NCBI RefSeq assembly: GCF_014384995.1
Contig: NZ_JACRSY010000003.1
Coordinates: forward strand, 1-64,000
DNA: 64,000 nt
Origin: Zhenhengia yiwuensis
Lineage (GTDB): Bacteria; Bacillota; Clostridia; Lachnospirales; Cellulosilyticaceae
Direction: 5' to 3'
The translations under genes and the position numbers were made by a program. The notes under the pieces are model-generated. The model did no database searches. It was not told the origin of the DNA and worked only from the letters and a program-made list of their open reading frames with translations. Shown in pieces: positions 41,759 through 50,601 of the stretch. Numbering within the stretch: the stretch's first letter is position 1; every line of letters starts with the position of its first letter.

Positions 41759-43960
41759 ATGCGCAAAACTACAAAGAAGTTATTAGTAAGTACATGCATA
41801 GCTTTAATGAGCGTTAATCCAATATATGCGTACTCTATGGAACTTGTCTATGATGGGAAAAAGCATGACTATACACTAGCGCCTATTACTTTATATGTAA
41901 ATGGAGAAGTAGTAGAAACAAAAATTATGCCACCTGTACAAATTGATAGCCGTGTACTTGTACCTGCAAGAGAAGTCTTTGAACCATTGGGGGCAGCTGT
42001 AGAATGGAAAAGTTATGAAAAGAAAATTTATGTGAGCTATAAAGACTCACTTATGATTTTAGAGCCAGATAAGCAAGAAGTCTGGTTAGATGGAAATACT
42101 GTAACATTAGATGTACCAGCTAAGATTATTAATGACAAAATTATGGTGCCACTACGTTTTATAGGGGAAAATATAGGATTAGGGGTAGAATGGAAGGGCG
42201 AAGATCGTTCCGTACATATTACAGAAGGGGAATCAACACCTGACGTGCCAACTCCAGAGCCACTTCCGGAAGAGAAACCAGAAGAGCTACCAGATGTAGA
42301 AGAAAAACCAGAGGAAAAACCAGATATTGAAGATGTGCCAGAATCTAATCCAATACCAGTTTTACCAAGTGAAGAAAATAAGTTAGAAAATGTGTTAAAT
42401 GGTATTTTAAAATTCTATCAAGGGGATAGCATAAGTTTAATGGTAGATAGCTCTATGCAAAATTTCAATATGACAACAGTAGATGGTGTTACAGTATTGC
42501 CAGGACGTATAGATGCAACAGCTCTTATTGAAGCAAGTACACCTATTACAGATATTGAGGTAAGTAAGTATAATGGCAAGCTCGTTATTGATATTAAAAA
42601 CAGTAAAAATAGATTAAGTTCTACCATTACAGTACCAAATAATACTTTTATTAAACAAATTCGTACAAGTCAATTTGCATCAGATACAACTCGTGTTGTA
42701 TTTGACCTAAAGTCAGGAGCAGAGGCCTTTGTATCATTAGGTGAAGATAGACGTGAAATAGTTGTTCAGTTTACACAAGAAGAATTATCTGCTTTAGCTT
42801 TAGGAGAAGATTACAAGGGTGAATATGTGGCTATTGAAGGAATTACACCGGACCAAATGTATGTAGAAGAAGATAAAGATAATAATGAAATTATTATTAC
42901 GCTCTTCAATACAACTATTTCTGAAATGGTAGAGTGGAACCGTATAAGAGGTACTTATATTGATGCAATCACTACAAGAGAGTCGGGTAATGATAGTGAG
43001 ATTGTGATTAGAGTACAAGAAGATATGAAATTTATGCATACGACAGAGAATGTAAATGGGAATACACTTGTACGTTTTGGCAAGCCGCTCTTTGAATTTA
43101 TGGAGTATAATGGGACGTTTGGCAATACTATTAAACTGGAAATGCCATCAGGTTTCTCATTAGCAGATATTACTGTAACAGATGTATATAGAGATAAGAC
43201 CATTCTTGTGGACCTTGGAGATGATTACTCAGATGTCTTTAGTAATGGAACCATGACAATTGGTGATGGTATTGTAGAATCGATTACCGTAGAAAATGGT
43301 GTGACAACACGTCTTAAAATTAAAGAGCAAATTGTGCGTGCTGTAAATGTAAATGAAAGTAATGGAAGTCTTATTATTGAGCTTGTAAAGCCAAGAGAAA
43401 AATATGATAAGATTCTTGTGCTGGATGCAGGTCATGGTGCCCATGATAGTGGATCAAGTGGAAATGGTGTTGTAGAAAAAGAAGTAAACTTAAGACAAAC
43501 ACTTGCTATAGCAGATTATTTAAATACCCATTCAGATATTAAAATCTATCTAACAAGAGAAGAAGATACTTATCCAAGTCTTACTGGCAGAACAGATTTA
43601 GCTAATGAAATTGAGGCAGATATATTTGTAAGCGTACATAACAATTCACATAATGCAGTAAGTAAGGGAACAGAAGTACTTTACTACCCAAGTACAACAG
43701 ATATAAGAAGTAAACAAATGGCTCAAATTGCCCAAGATTATATTGTTAAAGAATGCGGCACCTATAATAGAGGGATTAAGGCAAGACCAGAACTAGTTGT
43801 TCTCAATACAAGTAAGATGCCAGCTATTTTACTTGAAGGGGCTTTTATTTCAAATCCTACAGAAGCAGCTTTATTAAAATCATCTGTATTTACGCAGAAT
43901 TATGCAAGAGCAGTAGGTGATGCTATTATCGAAATGTTTGAAACTATGTCATTTAGATAA
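41759..43960 (+). CDS. N-acetylmuramoyl-L-alanine amidase with copper-amine-oxidase-like and AMIN domains
   Basis: A 733-aa secreted cell-wall hydrolase. It has a signal peptide (residues 1-24), a copper amine oxidase N-terminal-like domain (about 40-160, with LVPAREVFEPLGA and VPLRFIGENIG), a Pro/Glu-rich linker (160-205), two AMIN-type beta domains (about 210-540) for envelope targeting, and a C-terminal Amidase_3 domain (about 550-728). The zinc and catalytic residues are in DAGHG, EKEVNL, SVHNNS and LLEGAFISN. It cuts the bond between MurNAc and L-Ala. AGGAGGA precedes the ATG, and TATAAT lies at 41711-41716. Confidence 0.93.
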   Translation: MRKTTKKLLVSTCIALMSVNPIYAYSMELVYDGKKHDYTLAPITLYVNGEVVETKIMPPVQIDSRVLVPAREVFEPLGAAVEWKSYEKKIYVSYKDSLMILEPDKQEVWLDGNTVTLDVPAKIINDKIMVPLRFIGENIGLGVEWKGEDRSVHITEGESTPDVPTPEPLPEEKPEELPDVEEKPEEKPDIEDVPESNPIPVLPSEENKLENVLNGILKFYQGDSISLMVDSSMQNFNMTTVDGVTVLPGRIDATALIEASTPITDIEVSKYNGKLVIDIKNSKNRLSSTITVPNNTFIKQIRTSQFASDTTRVVFDLKSGAEAFVSLGEDRREIVVQFTQEELSALALGEDYKGEYVAIEGITPDQMYVEEDKDNNEIIITLFNTTISEMVEWNRIRGTYIDAITTRESGNDSEIVIRVQEDMKFMHTTENVNGNTLVRFGKPLFEFMEYNGTFGNTIKLEMPSGFSLADITVTDVYRDKTILVDLGDDYSDVFSNGTMTIGDGIVESITVENGVTTRLKIKEQIVRAVNVNESNGSLIIELVKPREKYDKILVLDAGHGAHDSGSSGNGVVEKEVNLRQTLAIADYLNTHSDIKIYLTREEDTYPSLTGRTDLANEIEADIFVSVHNNSHNAVSKGTEVLYYPSTTDIRSKQMAQIAQDYIVKECGTYNRGIKARPELVVLNTSKMPAILLEGAFISNPTEAALLKSSVFTQNYARAVGDAIIEMFETMSFR

Positions 43961-43971
43961 AAATTATAAAT

Positions 43972-44008
43972 AAAAAGTAGTAAGTGTGGAGACTTACTAC
44001 TTTTTTTG
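43972..44008 (+). terminator. Terminator after the amidase gene
   Basis: AAAAGTAGTAAGT pairs with ACTTACTACTTTT around a 6-base loop, followed by TTTT. Confidence 0.8.
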
Positions 44009-44075
44009 TTGAACAGATTTTCTTGCCAAGCCTCCTAAATGAAAATACAATAAAAGAAAGGGGGATTGGTAAAAA

Positions 44076-44573
44076 ATGTTAAAAGCTCTAAGTGTGTCTT
44101 TTGTAATGTTATGCGTAGCTATAGGCGGTTTAAATGTACCTAGTTATACAGTCAATGTTGAGTTAGAGAATAAGGAAGAAGCTTTTGATAAGATTTTAGA
44201 GCAGGGGCTAGAAGAAAAACTTAGAGAGATAGAAGAAGCATTAAACTACTCTTCACAAATTAAAATTTTAGACTTAAAATATGAAGAGAATGTCTTAACA
44301 ATAGATTTATCACAAGAACTTACAGCGTATAAGGGTGGCAATGCTGCAGAAGCTTATGTAGCTTATACACTACTTGACTGGGGATTTCAAAGAACAAATG
44401 CAGATTACATAACACTTCTAATTGAAGGAGAGATGAATCAGTTCCCAGAAGGAGGAGTGTATACACTTTATATGAGAGAGGACTATGAGACATTTATTTT
44501 ACCAAAACTATCAGAACAAGATGAGGGTACTATTGATGAAAAAAATAATATTTGCAACACAGAATCAAGGTAA
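44076..44573 (+). CDS. GerMN domain protein (sporulation/germination)
   Basis: A 165-aa exported protein with an N-terminal hydrophobic signal (residues 5-22) and a GerMN domain (about 55-150: LDLKYEENVLTIDLSQEL, YTLLDWGF, ITLLIEGEMNQFPEGG). GerM-type proteins act in spore formation and germination in B. subtilis, which suggests that this organism forms spores. AAAGGGGG is the ribosome site. The rdgB start lies 38 bases inside its end, so they are co-translated. Confidence 0.82.
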   Translation: MLKALSVSFVMLCVAIGGLNVPSYTVNVELENKEEAFDKILEQGLEEKLREIEEALNYSSQIKILDLKYEENVLTIDLSQELTAYKGGNAAEAYVAYTLLDWGFQRTNADYITLLIEGEMNQFPEGGVYTLYMREDYETFILPKLSEQDEGTIDEKNNICNTESR

Positions 44574-45135
44574 AGTAAAAGAAATTAAAAAAATATTAGA
44601 AGGTATGCCAGTAGAAGTTCTTACAATGGATGAGGCTGGAATTGATATAGAGATTGAAGAGAACGGAAAAACTTTTGAAGAAAATGCAGTCATTAAGGCA
44701 GAGGCCTTAAAAGTTTATACAGATGCTATTATTTTAGCTGATGATTCAGGACTTGAAATTGACTGTTTAAATAAAGAACCAGGCGTATATTCTGCTAGAT
44801 ATTTAGGGAAAGATACACCATATGAAGTAAAGAATCAAATTATCTTAGATAGGTTAAAAGACGTAGAGCAAGAGAATCGTACGGCTAGATTCGTATGTGC
44901 TATTGCAGCAGCAGGTAAAGATATGGAAACTATGACTACACTTGGGACTATAGAAGGCTATATTGGTCATGAGGCAAGAGGTGCAAATGGCTTTGGTTAC
45001 GATCCTATTTTCTATGTGGAAGGGACTAGTATATCTACAGCAGAACTTACACCAGATGAGAAAAATGCTATCAGTCACCGTGCTAAAGCTTTAAATGCTA
45101 TGAAAGAAAAGTTAAAAGAAATAATAGGTGAATGA
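44536..45135 (+). CDS. rdgB: Non-canonical purine NTP pyrophosphatase (RdgB/HAM1)
   Basis: A 199-aa enzyme that removes dITP, dXTP and ITP from the pool by hydrolysis to monophosphate and pyrophosphate. IFATQNQGKVKEI at residues 4-16, LADDSGLEID near 69, GFGYDPIF and the final SHRAKAL are the full set of family signatures. ATG 44536 follows GAGGG by 9 bases and overlaps the GerM-like gene by 38 bases. A longer ORF from 44485 lies entirely within the previous gene. Confidence 0.94.
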   Translation: MKKIIFATQNQGKVKEIKKILEGMPVEVLTMDEAGIDIEIEENGKTFEENAVIKAEALKVYTDAIILADDSGLEIDCLNKEPGVYSARYLGKDTPYEVKNQIILDRLKDVEQENRTARFVCAIAAAGKDMETMTTLGTIEGYIGHEARGANGFGYDPIFYVEGTSISTAELTPDEKNAISHRAKALNAMKEKLKEIIGE

Positions 45136-45136
45136 G

Positions 45137-45649
45137 ATGAAAGTACTCGTTATCAGTGATACACATGGTCGTACAAGCCATGTGTGTCAACTTATTGAAC
45201 GTCTTAAAATGCATGGTCTTACTCATATTATTCATTGTGGAGACTGTATAGAAGATGCTAAATATATAGAGCATCTGTATCCAGAACTTGTTATGTATAA
45301 AGTAGCTGGTAATTGCGATGGTTATGGGGCAGGAGGTACTATCTTAGAATATATAGATGATGTACCTATTATGATTACTCATGGACATAGGCAACATGTA
45401 AAAGAAAGCTACGAAGAGATGTGGATTGATGCTATAGCACATGAAGCTAAGCTTGCTGTGTTTGGGCATACGCACATTGCTTACTTAGAGCGTAAAGATG
45501 ACATTATTTTGTTAAACCCTGGAAGTATGACACTACCTAAGGATGAAAACCTTCCATCCTTTGCAATTATCGAGATTAAAAAGGGTGAAATTGTAGATAT
45601 AGGATTGATGCAAACCCTTGGGAATGGAGAGATTCATAGGAAATTATAA
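45137..45649 (+). CDS. YfcE/MJ0936-type metallophosphoesterase
   Basis: A 170-aa small calcineurin-like phosphodiesterase. The metal-binding blocks are SDTHG (about 7-11), HCGDC (about 36), GNCD (about 58), ITHGH (about 82) and GHTH (about 112). It is linked to rdgB, a pairing common in Firmicutes (YsnA/YsnB). I chose ATG 45137, just after rdgB, with AGGTG upstream; a GTG three codons earlier overlaps rdgB by 8 bases and is possible. It cleaves phosphodiester model substrates; the natural substrate is unknown. Confidence 0.9.
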   Translation: MKVLVISDTHGRTSHVCQLIERLKMHGLTHIIHCGDCIEDAKYIEHLYPELVMYKVAGNCDGYGAGGTILEYIDDVPIMITHGHRQHVKESYEEMWIDAIAHEAKLAVFGHTHIAYLERKDDIILLNPGSMTLPKDENLPSFAIIEIKKGEIVDIGLMQTLGNGEIHRKL

Positions 45650-45667
45650 AAAAATGTAAAAAAGGTG

Positions 45668-45696
45668 TTGACGTATGGAAGGAATTTATATATAAT
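45668..45696 (+). promoter_or_regulatory. Strong promoter of the tRNA cluster
   Basis: TTGACG (45668-45673), a 17-base spacer and TATAAT (45691-45696) are near consensus. Confidence 0.85.
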
Positions 45697-45702
45697 ACAT
45701 TT

Positions 45703-45720
45703 TGTCGGTTGAGGCCGACA
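45703..45720 (+). other. Leader hairpin of the tRNA cluster
   Basis: TGTCGG pairs with CCGACA around TTGAGG at the predicted transcription start. A comparable hairpin starts the other tRNA operon at 57647. Confidence 0.55.
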
Positions 45721-45740
45721 CATTAAAATCCAAAAGTTAC

Positions 45741-45811
45741 GCGGGTGTAGTTCAATGGTAGAACACCAGCCTTCCAAGCTGGCCACGTGGGTTCGATTCC
45801 CATCACCCGCT
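45741..45811 (+). tRNA. tRNA-Gly (TCC), first copy
   Basis: Acceptor GCGGGTG/CACCCGC; anticodon loop CTTCCAA gives TCC; T loop TTCGATT. CCA is not encoded. A second copy is at 46278. Confidence 0.95.
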
Positions 45812-45815
45812 CTGT

Positions 45816-45889
<74 letters not shown>

Positions 45890-45892
45890 TAT

Positions 45893-45967
<75 letters not shown>

Positions 45968-45981
45968 CTGGGTTTTAATGT

Positions 45982-46053
45982 AGGGTTATCGCCAAGCGGT
46001 AAGGCACAGGATTTTGATTCCTGCATTCGGAGGTTCGAATCCTCCTAGCCCTG
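45982..46053 (+). tRNA. tRNA-Gln (TTG), first copy
   Basis: Acceptor AGGGTTA/TAGCCCT; anticodon loop TTTTGAT gives TTG. Repeated at 46434. Confidence 0.95.
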
Positions 46054-46081
46054 TTGCCTATATGGCAAAACAACTTAACAT

Positions 46082-46154
46082 GGGTCACTAGCTCAGTTGG
46101 TAGAGCACTTGACTTTTAATCAAGTGGTCCGGAGTTCGAGCCTCCGGTGGCTCA
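46082..46154 (+). tRNA. tRNA-Lys (TTT)
   Basis: Acceptor GGGTCAC/GTGGCTC with wobble pairs; anticodon loop CTTTTAA gives TTT. Confidence 0.95.
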
Positions 46155-46157
46155 TAT

Positions 46158-46238
46158 GCGGGTGTGGCGGAATTGGCAGACGCACTAGACTTAGGATCTA
46201 GCGCCATTGGCGTGGGGGTTCGACTCCCTTCACCCGCA
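46158..46238 (+). tRNA. tRNA-Leu (TAG)
   Basis: A class II tRNA with a long variable arm (CGCCATTGGCG). Acceptor GCGGGTG/CACCCGC; anticodon loop CTTAGGA gives TAG. Confidence 0.95.
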
Positions 46239-46277
46239 TCTTTTAAATAATATATCGAATGTACATACTTACTATGT

Positions 46278-46348
46278 GCGGGTGTAGTTCAATGGTAGAA
46301 CACCAGCCTTCCAAGCTGGCCACGTGGGTTCGATTCCCATCACCCGCT
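46278..46348 (+). tRNA. tRNA-Gly (TCC), second copy
   Basis: Identical to the copy at 45741. The short spacer to the next tRNA is also almost the same. Confidence 0.95.
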
Positions 46349-46352
46349 TTGT

Positions 46353-46426
<74 letters not shown>

Positions 46427-46433
46427 CTTATAA

Positions 46434-46505
46434 AGGGTTATCGCCAAGCGGTAAGGCACAGGATTTTGATTCCTGCATTCGGAGGTTCGAATCCTCCTAG
46501 CCCTG
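46434..46505 (+). tRNA. tRNA-Gln (TTG), second copy
   Basis: Identical to the copy at 45982; the His gene that lies between Arg and Gln in the first block is absent here. Confidence 0.95.
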
Positions 46506-46506
46506 T

Positions 46507-46538
46507 AAAAAATGGCTACTTAGGTAGTCGATTTTTTT
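46507..46538 (+). terminator. Terminator of the tRNA cluster
   Basis: GGCTAC (46514-46519) pairs with GTAGTC (46524-46529) with one G-U, then seven T. Confidence 0.65.
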
Positions 46539-46544
46539 GCTCTC

Positions 46545-46573
46545 TTGAATTATCAGAAAGTTTATGTTAAACT
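46545..46573 (+). promoter_or_regulatory. Promoter of tRNA-Gln (CTG)
   Basis: TTGAAT (46545-46550) and TAAACT (46568-46573) are 17 bases apart. It lies between the cluster terminator and the last tRNA, so that tRNA is a separate unit. Confidence 0.55.
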
Positions 46574-46590
46574 TAAAAAGTAAATAATAT

Positions 46591-46662
46591 TGGGTTATCG
46601 CCAAGCGGTAAGGCACAGGATTCTGACTCCTGCATCCGAAGGTTCGAATCCTTCTAGCCCAG
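46591..46662 (+). tRNA. tRNA-Gln (CTG)
   Basis: Acceptor TGGGTTA/TAGCCCA; anticodon loop TTCTGAC gives CTG. It is a close relative of the TTG copies with changes in the acceptor, anticodon and T arm. Confidence 0.93.
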
Positions 46663-46670
46663 TTTGTATA

Positions 46671-46715
46671 AGAAAGAGAGGTTCTCGTTAGTAGAACCTC
46701 TCTTTCTTATTTTGT
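46671..46715 (+). terminator. Terminator of tRNA-Gln (CTG)
   Basis: A 15-bp perfect stem (46671-46685 with 46693-46707) followed by TATTTTG. Confidence 0.8.
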
Positions 46716-47274
46716 TTATTTATCTAAAAAGCTGATCTAAAGAAACTGTCCCCCTTTTAAATGACAGTTCTATAAATCGGCTTTTAAAGGTGGTAGAGTA
46801 TGATTGTTTGGAATGTAAACTTTAAAGTATGAAGCAATGCTATAAGCGGGGAAGTAAGGCGGGAAGAGCATAAGCTACTATAGGTGAAAGGGATGGCAGT
46901 TCCATATATCACGGCAAGGGGCTTAGGCTGGTAACGACTTATTTGGTCTGCGTCTAGTATGACATCTATACGATGGGTTTACAGTAAAACAATCTTATAA
47001 GAATGAACCTGTATTAGAAAGCTACCACTCTTTCAGTTACAGTTTTTTTAGAAGAGCTTATATAAAGGAGAAGGGGGAACCTTATCATAAACTTTTCTAA
47101 GATTGTAAAAAACATAACAGCCTAGGATATGTTTTGTCCTTTACAATTATATATATACGGATGAGGGGCTTAAATGCGTCAAAAATTTTATTGAAAATAA
47201 GAATTTATATTTAATGCATAAAAACAGAGACAAGTATTGTATGTTTTGAATAGCGATTTAGAATATAGAAATAA
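46716..47274. other. Gene-free stretch with unassigned, locally GC-richer sequence
   Basis: No coding sequence of credible length is seen on either strand. Bases 46840-46980 are richer in G than the surroundings and look like degraded coding or structured sequence. An ACTGTC/GACAGT pair is at about 46745-46767. A hairpin at 47102-47147 pairs ATTGTAAA with TTTACAAT and AAACATA with TATGTTT. I cannot name any of it. Confidence 0.4.
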
Positions 47275-47324
47275 AGATAAAAAGGAGTACTATATACCTG
47301 GTAACAGACTTACAGTACTCCTTT
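47275..47324 (-). terminator. Terminator of the CYTH gene
   Basis: AAAGGAGTACT (47281-47291) pairs with AGTACTCCTTT (47314-47324). Read on the minus strand it ends in TTTTATCTTT. Confidence 0.75.
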
Positions 47325-47334
47325 ATGGAATGAT

Positions 47335-47790
47335 TTATGTTGTGGGCATTCCATAAACAGAAAGATGATTATTTTTATAACGGTTGTCATGAGTAATATC
47401 TTCACCGAACCAACTAGGTGGGATGAAATTTGCTGCCTCCACAGGTGAATCAAACTCTACTTCTACAGTAAGAAGCCCATCAAGGTGACCTTGGTATACA
47501 TCGAGTTCAGCAGTCAAGTTATGATCTAGTGAGATAAAATAACGTGTTTTTTCCACAGGGGAATTTTCTACTTTTGGCCAGAGTGCATCACATTGTTCTT
47601 TTGTGATACTAAGCTCAAATTCTTCTCGTATCATATGTCCTTGAGATTTTAAGCATACACAATAAGTATCACCCATTTGGCGTACTCTAATGACAGGATC
47701 TGTGGAAATATAGCCTTGCACAATTCTTTTGTGAGGATAAATGTTAAGGTCAGGGAGTTCTTTTACTAAAAATTTACGTTCTATTTCCAT
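47335..47790 (-). CDS. CYTH domain protein (triphosphate tunnel metalloenzyme)
   Basis: A 151-aa protein with the ExExK signature at the very start (EIERKF, residues 2-7), followed by the alternating charged strands of the eight-stranded tunnel fold (VIRVRQMGD, CLKSQG, TRYFISLD, AELDVYQG, TVEVEFDS). Bacterial members hydrolyse inorganic tripolyphosphate; some relatives are class IV adenylate cyclases or thiamine triphosphatases. The substrate is undetermined. AGGAGGTAG lies before the ATG. Transcribed alone. Confidence 0.9.
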   Translation of the reverse strand: MEIERKFLVKELPDLNIYPHKRIVQGYISTDPVIRVRQMGDTYCVCLKSQGHMIREEFELSITKEQCDALWPKVENSPVEKTRYFISLDHNLTAELDVYQGHLDGLLTVEVEFDSPVEAANFIPPSWFGEDITHDNRYKNNHLSVYGMPTT

Positions 47791-47980
47791 GACAGCTACC
47801 TCCTAGAATAATAATTACTTATATTGTACCATAAATGGGACTAAGAAATATAGATTAAAAAATAGCTAGATTTGATTAGAGAATTATAGTATTTTATACT
47901 ACACATAAAGTTGTACTAATATTAAAAATATGCTAATATAAGGACTAGAAAATGACTTATAGAATTAGGAGAGTGACAGC

Positions 47981-48523
47981 ATGAAAGTTGTAGTATTCTT
48001 TGCAACAGGTTATGAGGAAGTAGAGGCTTTAAGTGTAGTTGATGTTTTAAGAAGAGGCGGCGTAGAAGTTATTATGGCTGGTGTAGACGGCGAAGAAGTA
48101 ACAAGTGCACGTAATATTACAGTGAAAATGGATCAAAAAGCAGAAGAAGTTAACTATGATGAAGTAGGTATGATAGTATTACCAGGCGGTCTTCCTGGAG
48201 TAGATAATTTATTTGCAAGTGAATTTGTAAAATCAAAAGTACTTGAATTTAAAGCGGCTGATAAATGGGTTGCAGCCATCTGTGCTGGACCTAGTGTACT
48301 TGGTAAGTTTGGTGTATTAGAGGGTGAAAAAGCAACTTGCTATCCAAACTTTGAACAATTCTTATACGGTGCAACACATGTTGAAGATCGTACTGTAGTA
48401 AGTAATAAAATTGTGACAGGTAAAGGTGCAGGTGCATCTTTTGAATTCGCACTTAAACTCTTAGAAGTAATTTCAGGAGAGGAAAAAGAAAATCAAATCA
48501 AACAAAGCATGTTAATTATCTAA
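47981..48523 (+). CDS. DJ-1/PfpI family protein
   Basis: A 180-aa protein of the DJ-1/ThiJ/PfpI superfamily. The nucleophile-elbow Cys in AICAGPS (about residue 105), Glu in GYEEVEA (about 15) and LPGGLPG (about 71-77) are present. Members act as glyoxalases, deglycases or redox sensors; no specific role can be assigned. AGGAGAG precedes the ATG. It ends at a 48-bp perfect palindrome. Confidence 0.9.
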   Translation: MKVVVFFATGYEEVEALSVVDVLRRGGVEVIMAGVDGEEVTSARNITVKMDQKAEEVNYDEVGMIVLPGGLPGVDNLFASEFVKSKVLEFKAADKWVAAICAGPSVLGKFGVLEGEKATCYPNFEQFLYGATHVEDRTVVSNKIVTGKGAGASFEFALKLLEVISGEEKENQIKQSMLII

Positions 48524-48533
48524 TGCAAATGAT

Positions 48534-48581
48534 AAAAGAGCTGCTATAGCACTAAATATTTAGTGCTATAGCAGCTCTTTT
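48534..48581. terminator. 48-bp perfect palindrome acting as bidirectional terminator
   Basis: Bases 48534-48557 and 48558-48581 are exact reverse complements, starting AAAAGAG and ending CTCTTTT. It lies between two convergent genes and is symmetrical, with a T run on both strands. Confidence 0.8.
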
Positions 48582-48597
48582 ATGTAAAAATTAAAAT

Positions 48598-49029
48598 TTA
48601 TCTTACCTCGTTATTTACAATAAAAACAGAGGTATAGATGTTGTTAAATACATCCATAACCTCCTGTGAAGATACAGAAGATTTATCAAGTGTATCAAAT
48701 GCAGCTTGTACTTTATGAATATTGATTTCATAAATATCAGCCAGGATTTCAGGAGTATATTGGTCTACTTGAGCATATTTCCATTGTCTTTGAATGAGTC
48801 TACAGATATAACTTGAAGAATGCATAACGATCGTGAAAAAGTCTACGAGAGTAATAGAGGGAATACTATGCTTGGTCATAATACTTAAAACTTCTTGCAC
48901 GGGCATACCTAGAACAAGGGCAACCTCTACATGGTTATATGGAGCTTCATTTGTTTTAAGGAATAAATCTATTCCTATTAGCTTTGGGGAAATATTTTGC
49001 ATATAGATCTGTTTAAAGCTAATATCCAT
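48598..49029 (-). CDS. Protein of unknown function
   Basis: A 143-aa soluble helical protein, family not recognised. The sequence around VEVALVLGMPVQEVLSIMTKHSI resembles a helix-turn-helix, and a second such stretch, YTPEILADIYEINIHKVQAAFDTL, follows. Two tandem small helical units are possible. No catalytic motif is evident. AAAGGAT lies ahead of the ATG. It is divergent from tig across a 228-base gap that carries the tig promoter. Confidence 0.65.
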   Translation of the reverse strand: MDISFKQIYMQNISPKLIGIDLFLKTNEAPYNHVEVALVLGMPVQEVLSIMTKHSIPSITLVDFFTIVMHSSSYICRLIQRQWKYAQVDQYTPEILADIYEINIHKVQAAFDTLDKSSVSSQEVMDVFNNIYTSVFIVNNEVR

Positions 49030-49257
49030 AAAGGCTATCCTTTCTAATTTCCATACAAAACATCACATGAGTTGATTATAAAACAATTTAAAGATACATA
49101 CTATATGTAATACTTGGAACTTGAGTGCTTTCAGTTTATAATGAAGAATAGAAGTAGCTTTTTTGCATCTTTTATGCTATAATTATGGAATGTTAATTTA
49201 TAATGCAATATTTATGCTTAAACCTAACGAATATTTAATCCAAGGAGGATCACTTTC

Positions 49258-50556
49258 ATGAATACAGAAGTAAAAGCATTAGAAAATAGTATCGTATCTC
49301 TTACTGTAGAGGTAGGTGCTGATGTAGTAGCAGCAGCAGTAACAAAAGCTTACAATGAAATGAAAAAAGATTTCAATATGCCAGGTTTCCGTAAAGGTAA
49401 AGTACCTAAAGCTATGATTGAAAAAATGTATGGTCAAGAAGTATTCTTCAACAAAGCTGCAGATATCATCATTGATGAAACTTTAGCAAAAGCTGTAGAA
49501 GAAAACAAAATCGATATGGCAGCACGTCTTCGTCAAGGAGATATTGAAGTTACTGAAATGTCAAAAGATGGTATGAAATATATTGCAAATATCACAGTTA
49601 AACCAGAAGTTGAACTTGGTGAATATAAAAACCTCCAAGTTGAAGTAGCAGCTGCTGAAGTAAGCGATGAAGAAGTAGATATGGAAATCGCTAAAGAAGC
49701 TGAGAAAAATGCTCGTGAAATCACAGTAACAGACCGTGCTGTAGAACCACAAGATAAAACAATCATCGACTTCGAAGGATTCGTTGATGGTGAAGCATTT
49801 GAAGGAGGTAAAGGAACAGATTACCCACTTGTAATCGGTTCAAAATCATTCATCGAAGGTTTTGAAGATCAATTAATCGGTAAAAACATTGGTGAAGAAG
49901 TAGAAGTAAACGTTACATTCCCAGCTGAATACCATGCAGAAAACTTAGCAGGTAAACCAGCTATGTTCAAAGTAACAGTTAAAGAAATCAAAGTTAAAGA
50001 ACTTCCAGCAATCAACGATGACTTTGCAGCAGACGTTTCAGAATTTGAAACATTAGCTGATTACAAAGCAGATGTTAAAGCTAAACTTGTTGCTCAAAAA
50101 GAAGCTAGCCGTAAAGCTGAAATTGAAAACCAATCAATTGAAAAAGCAGTAGAAAATGCTAAAGTAGAAATTCCAGCTAACATGATTGAAGATCAAGTAG
50201 ATAGAAGTGTTAAAGAATTCGAAATGCGTATGAAACAACAAGGTCTTGAGCTTGCTCAATACTTCCAATTCACAGGTATGAACATGGATGCATTCCGTGA
50301 AAACTTCAAAAAAGATGCGCAGTTCCAATTACGCTCAAGAGCAGTACTTGAAAAAGTAGTAGAAGTTGAAAACATCACTATTACAGACGAAGAATTAACA
50401 GCAGAAATCGAAAAACTTGCAGCTCGTTACAACATGGATGCTGAAGAACTTAAAAAATCATTCGGTGGCTATGAAAAAGAAATGTTATCTTCAGATCTTA
50501 GAGTACAAAAAGCAGCTGAAATCATTACATCAACAGCTAACGTTGTAACAAAATAA
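49258..50556 (+). CDS. tig: Trigger factor
   Basis: A 432-aa ribosome-bound chaperone and peptidyl-prolyl isomerase. The ribosome-docking motif is in PGFRKGKVPK (about 43-52), the FKBP-type PPIase domain lies at about 160-245 (DKTIIDFEGF, IGSKSFIEGFEDQLIG), and the helical C-terminal cradle follows. AAGGAGGA is the ribosome site; an extended -10 TGCTATAAT is at 49175-49183. It heads the protein quality-control cluster with clpP, clpX, lonB and lon. Confidence 0.97.
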   Translation: MNTEVKALENSIVSLTVEVGADVVAAAVTKAYNEMKKDFNMPGFRKGKVPKAMIEKMYGQEVFFNKAADIIIDETLAKAVEENKIDMAARLRQGDIEVTEMSKDGMKYIANITVKPEVELGEYKNLQVEVAAAEVSDEEVDMEIAKEAEKNAREITVTDRAVEPQDKTIIDFEGFVDGEAFEGGKGTDYPLVIGSKSFIEGFEDQLIGKNIGEEVEVNVTFPAEYHAENLAGKPAMFKVTVKEIKVKELPAINDDFAADVSEFETLADYKADVKAKLVAQKEASRKAEIENQSIEKAVENAKVEIPANMIEDQVDRSVKEFEMRMKQQGLELAQYFQFTGMNMDAFRENFKKDAQFQLRSRAVLEKVVEVENITITDEELTAEIEKLAARYNMDAEELKKSFGGYEKEMLSSDLRVQKAAEIITSTANVVTK

Positions 50557-50601
50557 TTAATGAATTAATTGGGTAAAATAGAAAAGTTGGGAGGGTGAAA
50601 C

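Noticed and set aside
49030..49257. CtsR or CIRCE heat-shock operator ahead of tig-clpPX
   Set aside because: I looked for the GGTCAAA repeats and for the CIRCE inverted repeat and found neither; only an extended -10 promoter is visible.
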